Shown one piece after another: positions 23,312 to 32,187 of a stretch of DNA of 41,023 bases. The translations under genes were made by a program, and so were the position numbers. The notes beneath the pieces were generated by a model, which did no database searches, was not told the origin of the DNA, and saw only the letters and a list, made by a program, of their open reading frames with translations. Source of the stretch: Domibacillus robiginosus (lineage in GTDB: Bacteria > Bacillota > Bacilli > Bacillales > Domibacillaceae); NCBI RefSeq assembly GCF_000966195.1, contig NZ_LAHL01000048.1, positions 1-41,023 of the forward strand, written 5' to 3'. How positions within the stretch are numbered: the stretch's first letter is position 1; the number at the start of each line of letters is the position of its first letter.

Positions 23312-23746
23312 ATGTCCATCAGCAGCCGATTTGCGGTAGGAATTCATATATTGGCTTTAATTGAATTAAATAATGAAGGAGTAACATCTTCTGAATTTTT
23401 AGCTACGAGTGTTAACACGAACCCAGCCGTTATAAGAAAACTAATGGGAATGCTAAAAAAAGCTGGCTTGATAGAGGTGCACCCAGGAATTGCAGGTGCT
23501 AAACTTGCAAAGGAATTATCTTGTATCACTTTGTTCGATGTATATAAGGCAGTAAATGTTGTACAGGAGAAAGAGTTGTTTAGCATACATGAAAGTCCAC
23601 ATCCAGATTGTCCCGTAGGCAGGAACATCCAAAATACAATTGAACCATTATTCACAGCAGCACAATTGGCAATGGAAAAGGTTTTAAGAAATGTTACTTT
23701 AGAAGATGTTGTGAGAGACATTGCTACTAAAGAAAATATCTGTTAG
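23312..23746 (+). CDS. Rrf2 family transcriptional regulator (YwnA-like)
   Basis: 144 residues. Winged helix at about 1-65 (SISSRFAVGIHILALIELN, SSEFLATSVNTNPAVIRKLM, KKAGLIEVHPGIAGAKLAKE). The dimerisation helix is at 105-140. The Rrf2 sensor loop carries a single Cys (HPDCPVGRNIQ, about residue 94) rather than the three of IscR, so no cluster is expected; thiol sensing is possible. A second Cys is the last residue. GGGGTGG precedes the ATG. It likely represses itself and the divergent reductase. Terminator at 23748. Confidence 0.87.
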   Translation: MSISSRFAVGIHILALIELNNEGVTSSEFLATSVNTNPAVIRKLMGMLKKAGLIEVHPGIAGAKLAKELSCITLFDVYKAVNVVQEKELFSIHESPHPDCPVGRNIQNTIEPLFTAAQLAMEKVLRNVTLEDVVRDIATKENIC

Positions 23747-23747
23747 A

Positions 23748-23776
23748 AGAGGCATTCCAAAGGAATGTCTCATTTT
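23748..23776 (+). terminator. Rrf2 gene terminator
   Basis: GAGGCATTCC / GGAATGTCTC with an AAA loop, then a T-rich tail. Confidence 0.75.
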
Positions 23777-23858
23777 CATTTTTTATCTATAACAAATTTG
23801 TTTTTCAACAGTCTGGTAAGAGAGCATTATTTAATCATACTCTCTTACGTGATGCCTG

Positions 23859-24244
23859 GTGATAGACTTTATTAATAATCTCCATATAGATGCCAGGGTC
23901 GCTGTGGGATTAGTCATAGCTGAAGAGCTGTTTACTTTAATTGGAGTAGGTGAACCTGGATATAAGACCGGTAAAGAAGCAATAGAGTACTGCTGGAAAT
24001 GGCTTGAAGGTGAAAAAGTGAACGCAGACAATTTATGCAGCTGCATAGACAGCGAGGATTATGTAGATGTAGCTGAATTTGCTAACAGGGAAAAAGATGT
24101 ACAAAAACAATATGCATGATATTTAGTTTTAGATGCTGTGTCATACATAGCTTTTCAAGCGTACAAAAAAGAAGGACGTAAAGTTGTTCCTCAAGTGATA
24201 GAAATAATTGATGAGGAAACGTTAAAAATATTAGTTGAAATGTG
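23859..24244 (+). pseudogene. Imm6-type immunity protein with internal TGA
   Basis: GTG 23859 opens a frame reading RVAVGLVIAEELFTLIGVG, YKTGKEAIEYCWKWLEGEKV, NADNLCSCIDSED, FANREKDVQKQYA, TGA. The same frame continues YLVLDAVSYIAFQAYKKEGR, KVVPQVIEIIDEETLKILVE, stop at 24244. The total of about 127 residues matches the alpha-helical Imm6 family of polymorphic-toxin immunity proteins (recognised from memory), where Trp would stand at the TGA. No ribosome binding site precedes the GTG, and a perfect 9-base inverted repeat (GTAAGAGAG/CTCTCTTAC, 23816-23848) sits just upstream. No toxin gene is adjacent. Probably an orphan immunity gene recently inactivated. Confidence 0.65.
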
Positions 24245-24438
24245 ATTGAATTTGGACTTTTTAAGATTGAAACGATGAACAATATAAGAGCATATTTATT
24301 AGAAAACTACTCGTTCGATATAAATATGGAAAACCAGAGTGACCTGTAAGGATACGGATTATATTTACAGTTGCCTCATTTTATTGTGCAACATATTTTA
24401 TTGTATAATGTAGTCAGATTAGCGAACGGGCACCAGCT

Positions 24439-24512
24439 TTTAGAGCAGGCTCGACACCTGCTCTAAAGAAAGGGCTAGAAAAATTGAGCTGCACGAAAAT
24501 GCAGCCAGCTCC
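24439..24512. repeat. two hairpins in a gene-free stretch
   Basis: TTTAGAGCAGG - 7 bases - CCTGCTCTAAA (24439-24467) and GAGCTG/CAGCTC (about 24486-24511). A TATAAT at 24404-24409 lies upstream on the +, but its -35 is weak. On the minus strand the second hairpin is followed by AATTTTTCT and could end the gene at 24530. The rest of 24245-24529 shows no gene; a 24-codon frame at 24273 (MNNIRAYLLENYSFDINMEN) has no ribosome binding site. Confidence 0.4.
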
Positions 24513-24529
24513 ACAGTCCATTATATTTT

Positions 24530-24913
24530 TCAAACTCTATGAAGGGCAGCCCATCTGTTCAAAACATGGGGTGCTTCTAATATAAATAACTCCTGTTCTT
24601 TCCGATCCTTAAATTCAATATATATTCCATCAGCGAGTAAATCATCTAACTCGTATAAAGCTGTATGTTTATCCTTCACTAGCTCCTTGCTTATTTTCTC
24701 CGTTTCTTCTATATCAAGAAAAAACAATGGTCTTTTTCTTTTGGAAAATACACGTGTTGAAAAAGTGCGAGTGTTATTGTATTGCCAGATTAATTTCGAT
24801 ACGGAGATCGGCAAAGACAGTAAGGTCTCCCTTGTTCCTGTATATTCAACAATGACACTGTATATATTCCTCAGCCTGTCAACCGTACGCACTTGAAAGT
24901 ATCCCATTCCCAT
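24530..24913 (-). CDS. hypothetical protein, 127 residues
   Basis: Reads MGMGYFQVRTVDRLRNIYSV, then IVEYTGTRETLLSLPISVSK, a basic stretch TFSTRVFSKRKRPLFFLDIE, and a C-terminal half beginning ETEKISKELVKDK and ending APHVLNRWAALHRV. AGGAGG lies 7 bases before ATG 24913; a longer frame to 24964 lacks such a site. Soluble, no signal peptide or membrane segment. I recognise no family. Stands alone between gene-poor stretches. Confidence 0.65.
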   Translation of the reverse strand: MGMGYFQVRTVDRLRNIYSVIVEYTGTRETLLSLPISVSKLIWQYNNTRTFSTRVFSKRKRPLFFLDIEETEKISKELVKDKHTALYELDDLLADGIYIEFKDRKEQELFILEAPHVLNRWAALHRV

Positions 24914-25221
24914 ACTTTTTCCTCCTGATTTACGTAAACTGCATACCCATAAAATCGTATTCACTCAGTTACATTTGAAATGTAACACAGTTGACTCTAT
25001 CTAGCCAAACGATTATTCATCAATTAGTCATTATGACTTAACAGTTTTCGTTAACCATTGCTCAAGCATAGGTCATAACGATGGACGACTATTGCTATAA
25101 TAGGGAGTTTGCTCACAAGAAGCCCTTGAACTTGAAATTTGGATAATCTGATATATACTGGACATTTTTTGCGATATGGACGAATTATTGAGTAACTTAC
25201 TGTATTCGGAGTAGAACCAAA
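24914..25221. other. no supported gene
   Basis: No gene seen. A TATAAT at 25096 has no convincing -35. Confidence 0.4.
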
Positions 25222-26163
25222 TTATCTAAACCTGAGAAGCTTTTTCATCTTTAACGGGTGAGTAGTTTTCAAAGAATCTTTATGCAAGGCCAATAAAACA
25301 ATCATGCCAATAATACAGCTCGCGCCAATCCACTGAAAAAGCCCAAAGGGTTCTTTTAACCAAAAAACTGTTGTTAGAACAGCCGCGAGTGGTTCAATGC
25401 TGCCAAAAAGGCTCGATTCTTTAGGAGACAGACTTTGTAAACTTTCGATATAAAACCAAAAAGCAATCATTGTACCAAATACAATAACAAAGATTAAGGA
25501 TACATAAGCGTCTACTGTTAAGTTTTTAAAGTCCATTTGCAAAGGTGAATGGATAAAGCTTAAAGCGAAACCACCAATCACCATAGCCCAGCCAACAATG
25601 ACAAGGGAATCATATTGCTTTAATAAAGGAACGGCATATAACGTATAAAAAGCTAACGCGATTCCAGATAAAACACCCCAAACGATTGCCGTTATTGATA
25701 CAGATAATTGAGAGATTGAGCCGTTGGTTAACAAGAAAAAGCAGCCAGCTAAAGCGAGCGAAACCGTTAGTAAATCCTTTCTTGTGAAAACGGATTGTTT
25801 GCGCAAGGTGGAATAAATAATAATCATGACAGGTGCAAGGTATTGCAATAGCGTTGCAACAGCCGCATTCCCATGTTTAATGGATGCCATGTATGTGTAT
25901 TGAACCGCAAGCATACCCACTAATCCAAAGATCATCAGCGGAACAGCAGTTCTTTTGTTTTTCCATACACTAAATATTTGAGAAGAGTCTTTTCCTGAAA
26001 ATTGAACGGCCAGGAGTAAAAAACCCGCTATAAGTAATCGGATTGTTACAAGCCAATTTATATCAATAGCGTATTGATGAAAAAGCTTTTGTGCAACAGT
26101 GCCTCCAATACCCCAGAAAGTCGCTCCTGTCATAACGAGAAATAATCCTTTACTTCTATTCAT
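25222..26163 (-). CDS. EamA/DMT family transporter
   Basis: 313 residues, ten membrane segments in two EamA repeats: about 6-135 ([40 protein letters not shown]) and 150-295 ([40 protein letters not shown]). A basic tail [12 protein letters not shown] ends in the cytoplasm. Members export amino acids, nucleosides or drugs. AGGTGGAG precedes the ATG. The AraC-type gene diverges 118 bases away, with an 8-5-8 palindrome between, so it is a likely target of that regulator. Confidence 0.9.
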   Translation of the reverse strand: MNRSKGLFLVMTGATFWGIGGTVAQKLFHQYAIDINWLVTIRLLIAGFLLLAVQFSGKDSSQIFSVWKNKRTAVPLMIFGLVGMLAVQYTYMASIKHGNAAVATLLQYLAPVMIIIYSTLRKQSVFTRKDLLTVSLALAGCFFLLTNGSISQLSVSITAIVWGVLSGIALAFYTLYAVPLLKQYDSLVIVGWAMVIGGFALSFIHSPLQMDFKNLTVDAYVSLIFVIVFGTMIAFWFYIESLQSLSPKESSLFGSIEPLAAVLTTVFWLKEPFGLFQWIGASCIIGMIVLLALHKDSLKTTHPLKMKKLLRFR

Positions 26164-26195
26164 GTCTGGCTCTCCACCTTTAAATGCAAAAATAG

Positions 26196-26216
26196 TATTA
26201 TGATATTGTCATAATA
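26196..26216. promoter_or_regulatory. operator-like palindrome between EamA and AraC genes
   Basis: Perfect TATTATGA - 5 bases - TCATAATA, about 35 bases from the EamA start. Confidence 0.45.
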
Positions 26217-26281
26217 AGTGAAGAACTCCTTAAATAATACTTGAATTGAATGAAAAAATATAAATATATTGAGGTGATAAT

Positions 26282-27166
26282 ATGCAAATAAAAGATTTTA
26301 AAATTGACCAGAATTTAAAGGAATTAACAGAACATCGTACCGTTGTATTACCAGTGGCCTGTTATGAAACAACGATCAGCCAAAATATGAATGGATATAT
26401 ACCGCTTCACTGGCATGATGAAATTCAATTTGTTTTCATTATAAAAGGAGAAGCCCTATTTCAAATAAATGAAGAAAAGGTAGTGGTTCGGGAAGGTAAG
26501 GGGATATTCATTAATAGCGGCTGCCTTCATATGGCGGAAGAAAAAAATCATTCCGGTTGTGTTTATATTTGTTTAAATATTTCTCCGCAGTTTGTCATGT
26601 CACAAGAACTTTATATGACCTATGTAAATCCTTATGTCCAGGCGACAAATTTACCTTACTTATACTTGGATACAAAGGAACTTTGGGAAAGAAACATTTT
26701 GGATGCCATTATCAAAATCAATCAATTGATTCAAGAAGAGTCACCGTTCTACGAAATCGAAATCACCATACAGCTAACGCTCATTTGGAAAAACCTGATC
26801 ATTAATGGCTTTCAACTAGAGTATGAACAAACAGAAATGCTGAAGAGTCAGCGATTAAAACAAATGTTAAACTGGATCCATCTGCATTATACTGAGAAAA
26901 TCATGTTGGATGATATCGCAAGGGCTGGTCAATTAAGCCGTTCAGAATGCTGTCGATATTTCAAGCGAATGTTAAAAAAAACACCATTGACTTATGTAAC
27001 AGATTATCGCATTCAAAAAAGCTTGCTCCTGCTGCAACAGCCCGATTCCAATGTCACAGATGTTGCCTATCAAGTAGGATTCAATAGTACAAGCTATTTT
27101 ATCGATAAGTTCCGGAAGTCTGTCAACATGACACCATTAGCATACAAAAAACTTAAAAATAGATAG
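26282..27166 (+). CDS. AraC family transcriptional regulator with cupin sensor domain
   Basis: 294 residues. N-terminal cupin at about 20-100 (PLHWHDEIQFVFIIKGEALF, VVREGKGIFINSGCLHM) for small-molecule binding. Two HTH units at about 190-290 (IMLDDIARAGQLSRSECCRY, FKRMLKKTPLTYVTDYRI; then NVTDVAYQVGFNSTSYFIDK, FRKSVNMTPLAYKKL). This is the standard AraC/XylS layout; with the divergent EamA exporter it probably senses the exported compound and activates the exporter. GAGGTGATAAT precedes the ATG. Confidence 0.9.
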   Translation: MQIKDFKIDQNLKELTEHRTVVLPVACYETTISQNMNGYIPLHWHDEIQFVFIIKGEALFQINEEKVVVREGKGIFINSGCLHMAEEKNHSGCVYICLNISPQFVMSQELYMTYVNPYVQATNLPYLYLDTKELWERNILDAIIKINQLIQEESPFYEIEITIQLTLIWKNLIINGFQLEYEQTEMLKSQRLKQMLNWIHLHYTEKIMLDDIARAGQLSRSECCRYFKRMLKKTPLTYVTDYRIQKSLLLLQQPDSNVTDVAYQVGFNSTSYFIDKFRKSVNMTPLAYKKLKNR

Positions 27167-27359
27167 ATTTATAGGTTTTAATCTACTGTAGATGCATATG
27201 CAGATGCATAAATCATATATAGGGTTAAGGTAATGCTGGAGAGAGGCTGTTTTGAATCTCATTGCTTCCACTGATTTGTGTTAACTATAATCAATAACCT
27301 TAAACAAAAACAGTATCAGTTCTATCTTGAATAAACTTTATCTAAACAGGAACACTGGA

Positions 27360-27388
27360 ATGCCCTGGATTTTAAAAATCCAGGGCAT
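27360..27388. repeat. CCTGG-loop hairpin, family member 3
   Basis: ATGCCCTGGATTTT / AAAATCCAGGGCAT, then TGTGGC. It shares arms and tail with 14179-14206. About 190 bases after the AraC stop; it may serve as its terminator although the T tail is poor. The stretch 27167-27436 has no gene. Confidence 0.55.
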
Positions 27389-27436
27389 TGTGGCAGATGC
27401 TCATACGTTTAATCATTAGGATTACGGCAATGGGAC

Positions 27437-27556
27437 ATGAGAAAGAAAAAGTTATTTGACTGGTATAAAAACGTGATTGCATCCAATAGAGAAAGTCTCT
27501 TTCATTTTATTGTTTTGAGCAGCTTTAGCGTGCAATATGCAGCTGCAAATTTTTAA
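27437..27556 (+). CDS. possible 39-residue peptide
   Basis: Reads MRKKKLFDWYKNVIASNRES, then LFHFIVLSSFSVQYAAANF. A basic N-terminus is followed by a hydrophobic segment (about 21-37). The ribosome binding site is weak (TGGGA). Unrecognised; could be chance. Confidence 0.25.
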   Translation: MRKKKLFDWYKNVIASNRESLFHFIVLSSFSVQYAAANF

Positions 27557-27569
27557 TTTAGTAAAAAGA

Positions 27570-28412
27570 TTAAACAACAAACTCACTATTGTAAATGTCG
27601 TTTAGCTTCGCTAGCACTAACTCTTCATGCTCTCGAAACTTTATCCTGGTTTCTTTGCCTTTGTTTATAAAAATGCCAGTAGCTTTGTCTTCGAAATTAA
27701 AGGCAGCATCGTATAAACGGGAAGCTCCTTTACTGGTAGGCGCAAAAATCAAATTCCTGATGGGTCGCATAAAAAGTGGTAGCCCTTTACCTGTGGTCAA
27801 TTTCGTTCTGCTTGGACCAGGGCACACACTGCGAAGTTTTATCCCTTCCGTCCATAGGTCTGAAGCAATTTTTTTTGTCCAAAGAGAGAGAGCCAGCTTA
27901 CTGTGTGCGTAAGGACCAATAATTTTTCTAAAACGAGTCGCTCCCGGTTTCATTAATGTATCCAGGTTCAAGTTCTTTAAAACCAGTAAAGTGTTTGAAG
28001 AAGTATTAATGACCGTTTTTATCTTGCCCTTTACCAATAGTTCTTTAAGCTCCATTAATATAATATAAGGCACCAGTGTATTCATCTCGAAATGCATCTC
28101 ACGTTTTTGTTTGGAATATTTGTATTCATTGAAATAAACCCCTGCATTGTTGAACAGTAAATCGATGTGAGATTCACTGATTTTAAGGTGGCCAAGTGCG
28201 CCTCTGAGACTGGAAAAGTCGGCTAAATCTGCTTTGTATATTCTTAAATGCCTTGTTTTAAGCGCTTGTAGGATAAGCGGATCATTGCCTGGGAAGTCGG
28301 ATCGGTTCAAGGCAGCTACTTCCCAGCCTTTTGATAATATTTTTTTTGTCAGTTCCAGCCCAATACCAGAATTAGCTCCTGTTATCAATGCTATTTTATT
28401 ATTTTTAACCAT
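27570..28412 (-). CDS. short-chain dehydrogenase/reductase
   Basis: 280 residues, classical SDR Rossmann fold. Cofactor motif TGANSGIG at 11-18; NNAG at 88-91; catalytic Ser near 138-139 (NTSSN); catalytic YAHSK with Tyr168 and Lys172; CPGPSRTKL after it. The C-terminal extension (GTGIFINKG-type region ATGIFINKGKETRIKF) resembles retinol-dehydrogenase/WW-oxidoreductase-like SDRs. Substrate unknown. GAAAGGAAG precedes the ATG. Monocistronic. Confidence 0.88.
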   Translation of the reverse strand: MVKNNKIALITGANSGIGLELTKKILSKGWEVAALNRSDFPGNDPLILQALKTRHLRIYKADLADFSSLRGALGHLKISESHIDLLFNNAGVYFNEYKYSKQKREMHFEMNTLVPYIILMELKELLVKGKIKTVINTSSNTLLVLKNLNLDTLMKPGATRFRKIIGPYAHSKLALSLWTKKIASDLWTEGIKLRSVCPGPSRTKLTTGKGLPLFMRPIRNLIFAPTSKGASRLYDAAFNFEDKATGIFINKGKETRIKFREHEELVLAKLNDIYNSEFVV

Positions 28413-28546
28413 TTACTTCTTCCTTTCAATATTAGAATTGATAAATTTATGGTGCAAATTGGTACAAACACCAGGTGAAGAAGAATAAACAAATGTTTGT
28501 GTAGAACGAATCGGAAAGGACGGTTGCTGTGTCTTAAACGATGAAA

Positions 28547-28579
28547 AAAAGTATTGGGTCTTAGTCCAATACTTTTCTT
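28547..28579. terminator. bidirectional terminator
   Basis: AAAAGTATTGG / CCAATACTTTT with an eight-base loop, T-rich on both sides (T7 on the minus strand). No gene immediately precedes it on either strand, so it may mark a lost gene. Confidence 0.7.
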
Positions 28580-29136
28580 TACCCTTCTATTGGTCATTTT
28601 ATTGATGTGAACTGTTTTACCCAAAATCCGTTAGCAGCTCTAGCACTTTTAATAAACAAACTTGAGATTATTTATGTACCTGACTTTGGCATGCTGTTTG
28701 TTTCTTCATTGAATGCATAAGCATTTGAGGATAAAACCACACGTTAAATGGGACGCTAACGTCATTAGCGAATACAGAAGGATCAATAAACGTTACTTTA
28801 TCTTGTTGAAAACATGACTTGAATTTTAAAACAGGGACTTCCTGTTACACCACAAAGCAGGTCACACGACATCTTTTAATCGTTTGTATATCTGAATACT
28901 AAAATACAAATAGATATGTATATGTGTATATGTTTGTTAGTGATTTAGTTTGCCTGTACGGAGAACAAGAAAAGCCGATAATGTAACAAGCTTCCATTAA
29001 TAAACAGTTACTGCTTTTAAAAGACTGACAGGCAATTCAGCCCGGGCAGCCAGCTTCGGAAACAGATGTTATTCTAGAGAGGATAGCATTACTTAACGTC
29101 ATTGGACTAATTTTTAGTTTATATACGAAGAAAAAT
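28580..29136. other. no supported gene
   Basis: AT-rich, stops in all frames, with no hairpin or coding remnant that I can name. Confidence 0.5.
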
Positions 29137-29183
29137 AAAAAAGGGACAATACCGAGTAATTACTTAAGTATTATCCCTTTTTT
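29137..29183 (-). terminator. terminator of the acyl-CoA synthetase gene
   Basis: AAAAAAGGGACAATAC / GTATTATCCCTTTTTT, one mismatch in the stem. On the minus strand it is followed by T6, about 215 bases past the gene's stop; T-rich also on the +. Confidence 0.65.
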
Positions 29184-29398
29184 AACAAGCTGTAAAGAGT
29201 AGATCGTTCATATCTATAGTCGATAGGAGACGAAGAGTTATTTCTCATCGAATCTTTTTTAACCATCATGTAATCTTTGCTGAACAGCATGTGAAAATTC
29301 TGATTCGATATAATCAAAAAATGGTTTACCTACTGTGTTCTACTTCTAACAACTGAGTGGCAGTTGGATATCAAATTACATTTTAATTTCTTGGATTA

Positions 29399-30973
29399 TC
29401 ACTGAATTCCATGATTTCTTAAATCGATGCGCTTAATTTTTCCAGAATCCGTTTTCGGCAGGTGGTCAACAAATTCGATAAGTCTTGGGTACTTATAAGG
29501 TGCTGTTATTTGCTTAACAAAGCTCTGCAATTCCTTCACAAGGTCAGCGGAACCTTCAACTCCATTTTGTAATACAATAAAAGCTTTCACGACATTCCCT
29601 CTAATTTCATCCGGGCTTGCGACAGCCGCACATTCCAATACAGCCGGATGTTTCATTAAGGCGTCTTCAATTTCAAATGGGCCGATTGTATAGCCGGAAC
29701 TGATAATAACATCATCGCTTCTTCCCTGGAACCAGTAAAAGCCTTCTTCATCCCTGCTGGCACGGTCTCCGGTTAAAAAATAATCTCCTGTATAGGAATT
29801 CTCCGTTTTCTCGGGATCTTTATAATACATTTTAAAGAGCGCTGGCAGCTCTTTACGAATGGCGATATTGCCAATCTCGCCTGTTTGAACGGGAACCCCA
29901 TCCTCATCAACGATTTCAATCGTAGCATTCAGAATTGGCTTGCCCATTGAGCCCGCTTTATGTTCTGCACCCTGCAGCGTTCCGATTAAAAGCGTACTTT
30001 CCGTCTGCCCGTAGCCGTCCCTTATTTGAATGTTAAAGGTATTTTTAAATACATCAATTACTTCCATATTAAGTGCTTCTCCGGCAGAAACAGCACTTCT
30101 TAAGTTCGAAAGGTCGTATTGGTTTAATCCTTCTGTTTTGGCCATCATCCGGTATTCAGTAGGCGTACAGCACAGTACATTGATTTTTTGATCCTGAAGA
30201 AGCTCTAAGTACTTTGCAGGGGTAAAACGTCCCTGATAAACAAATCCGGTTGCGCCTGAACCTAAAACTGAAAGGAAGGGTGACCATACCCACTTTTGCC
30301 AGCCGGGAGCAGCAGTTGCCCACACCGTGTCCTCTTTTCTAATATTGAGCCATTCTTTCGCAGCGATACGAATGTGGGCATAACCCCAGCTGTGTGTATG
30401 AGCAACCCCTTTTGGGTTCCCTGTTGTGCCGGAAGTATAAGCCAGAAAAGCAAGGTCATCCCGTTTTGTGATTTGATTGTTAAAATCTTCAGAAGCAGAA
30501 GCTATGATTTGATCAAGCTCCGCCCATCCAGTATTTGTTCCTCCAAAAGAAACTTTATGTTCAAGATGCGGAAGATTTTCCTCAATAGCATCAATCTCAC
30601 CCGTAAAATCCGTATAAGAAATAACGGCTCTCGCTTCAGAATGGTTTAGCCGGTAAGCGATATCCTTTGCGCGCAATAATTCAGAAGAAGGGATAATAAC
30701 GAATCCCGCTTTTAAACAAGCCATATAGATGATATAAGATTCAATTAAGCGGGTAGTAACCACCATGACGCGGTCGCCCTTTTGCAGACCCAGCTGGTAC
30801 AAACCGTTGGCAAGCTTATTTGATTTTTGAATCAGCTCGTTGTAGGTAATCGTTTGAACTGCTCCAGATTCATTCCGATAAATGAGAGCCGGCTTATCAG
30901 AAGCGTGCTGCTCAATCTCCTGCGTAATATTGTAGTGTTCTGGAGCAGTTAATGTGGTTTTGTAATCGTACAT
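29399..30973 (-). CDS. acyl-CoA synthetase (MbcS/YtcI-like, MACS group)
   Basis: 524 residues, ANL adenylating superfamily. AMP-binding P-loop AYTSGTTGNPKGVAHTH at 178-194; A5 motif DGYGQTES; A7/A8 region TGDRASRDEEGFYWFQGRSD followed by DVIISSGYTIGPFEIE; C-terminal catalytic Lys512 in KTDSGKIKR. Forms acyl-CoA from a short or medium carboxylate, ATP and CoA. The overall pattern fits the MACS group and the Bacillus YtcI/MbcS proteins, which act on short branched acids; exact substrate is inferred. GAGG lies 11 bases before the ATG. Monocistronic. Confidence 0.88.
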   Translation of the reverse strand: MYDYKTTLTAPEHYNITQEIEQHASDKPALIYRNESGAVQTITYNELIQKSNKLANGLYQLGLQKGDRVMVVTTRLIESYIIYMACLKAGFVIIPSSELLRAKDIAYRLNHSEARAVISYTDFTGEIDAIEENLPHLEHKVSFGGTNTGWAELDQIIASASEDFNNQITKRDDLAFLAYTSGTTGNPKGVAHTHSWGYAHIRIAAKEWLNIRKEDTVWATAAPGWQKWVWSPFLSVLGSGATGFVYQGRFTPAKYLELLQDQKINVLCCTPTEYRMMAKTEGLNQYDLSNLRSAVSAGEALNMEVIDVFKNTFNIQIRDGYGQTESTLLIGTLQGAEHKAGSMGKPILNATIEIVDEDGVPVQTGEIGNIAIRKELPALFKMYYKDPEKTENSYTGDYFLTGDRASRDEEGFYWFQGRSDDVIISSGYTIGPFEIEDALMKHPAVLECAAVASPDEIRGNVVKAFIVLQNGVEGSADLVKELQSFVKQITAPYKYPRLIEFVDHLPKTDSGKIKRIDLRNHGIQ

Positions 30974-31363
30974 GTGTAAAGGACCTCAATTCGTTTAATG
31001 TTATCTAAACTATAGAATAGTATATCTAGTTTTAAGACCTGGCGCTAATGAATTGAATCCAAAAAATATAAAGTGTTAAGCTATTTTTTTATTTGGCCCC
31101 CTCTGCCTGGAAGAAACGAGCAGCTGGGAGACAGTCGTTCTCGAATAATACAATGCTTTAAAAACAAACCCTATCTAAAGAAAAGGGTTGACATAATCAT
31201 GTGAAAATATAAGCAGGGGCCTGCTTGACTTGAATGGGAATTTGAAAAGTGGCGATTATGATAAAATAAACAAAAGGCTTTCAATAGTTATTCAAACTTT
31301 TGAAATCTATAAATAAAACAAGAGCTTGTTATTTTATTATGAAAGATTGAGGTGGAGCGTCTC
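30974..31363. other. intergenic region between divergent genes
   Basis: No gene seen. TTGACA at about 31189 is followed by TATAAG after only 14 bases, so a promoter for the gene at 31364 is uncertain. Confidence 0.35.
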
Positions 31364-31837
31364 ATGGGAGTTTTTACTCTTAACCGTTTTAATGGAGTGG
31401 AGAAATACAGGATTTCTGAGGCTAACATGTATGCAGTAAAAAAAGATGAAAATGAAATAATGGTATGGCTGGAAGTTGAAACAGAGCGGGAGCCGCTTCA
31501 ACCACTCCCAGATACAGCAGATTGCGGAATGAATCCGAGCGCAGAGGTAACCGTTTATGTGGGTCGCTTTCATCTCAAAAATTTTGGAGAGCAAGAATTT
31601 GTGATTTCCAAAGGGTATGATAAAAACAGAAAAGACTGGACAGCAAGACTCTATTATTTTGAACATCAAGACGTTGATAGAAATACCTTGAAATTGACAT
31701 ACAAAGGAAATGGAATTTTTGATATTCATTGGACAGGCGTTACGACAGATATATCGTATTATGATGGAAGTAAACCAGATACCAGGATTGAGATTTTCGG
31801 AGAATGTATTTTTGAAGAATATGCAGACTGGTCATAA
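31364..31837 (+). CDS. hypothetical protein, 157 residues
   Basis: Begins MGVFTLNRFNGVEKYRISEA; the middle is AEVTVYVGRFHLKNFGEQEF; the C-terminal half is FDIHWTGVTTDISYYDGSKP, then an acidic end beginning TRIEIFGECIF. Mostly alternating beta pattern, soluble, acidic, no signal peptide. ATG 31364 follows GGTGGAG; an in-frame GTG at 31352 is less likely. No family recognised. A broken gene follows it, then a KinB-type kinase. Confidence 0.7.
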   Translation: MGVFTLNRFNGVEKYRISEANMYAVKKDENEIMVWLEVETEREPLQPLPDTADCGMNPSAEVTVYVGRFHLKNFGEQEFVISKGYDKNRKDWTARLYYFEHQDVDRNTLKLTYKGNGIFDIHWTGVTTDISYYDGSKPDTRIEIFGECIFEEYADWS

Positions 31838-31909
31838 GCGTTCATATATAAGCTTTTACTAATCAAATAGATTTCCTTTTTCAAATAAAACAGTGTTCGT
31901 CTCGTTTAT

Positions 31910-32160
31910 ATGCTGAAAGAAAAGCGGTTGTTGCCAAACATATATGAAGAACATTTAGATGCCTATAGTTCTATTCCGGGGAAAGAGAATCCTGCAGATA
32001 TTGTATTAAATGGAAAAAAGACTATACAAAGAAACAGATATTAACCAGTGCAGCAGCGGCAGGACTCAAGGAAACGGCTTTTATGGCTTCTTCAGATTTA
32101 TATCTATCATGGTCTAGATTGAAAGCCCTTTTTTTGTTATGTTTAATATTGGATCTTTAA
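31910..32160 (+). pseudogene. frameshifted remnant, unidentified
   Basis: First frame: MLKEKRLLPNIYEEHLDAYS, SIPGKENPADIVLNGKK. After a one-base shift: DYTKKQILTSAAAAGLKETA, FMASSDLYLSWSRLKAL, ending with a hydrophobic tail at 32160. The two parts join smoothly, so a single frameshift broke a gene of about 80 residues (or the tail of a longer one). Family not recognised. Confidence 0.45.
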
Positions 32161-32187
32161 GCCTGTTAGCGAAAGTTTGGTGTTGAT

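Noticed and set aside
24117-24119. TGA in the Imm6-type gene read as tryptophan (alternative code or recoding).
   Set aside because: Other broken genes in the window carry TAA and TAG stops and frameshifts as well, and intact genes use TGG for Trp and TGA as stop (for example the end of azlC), so simple decay is the better explanation.
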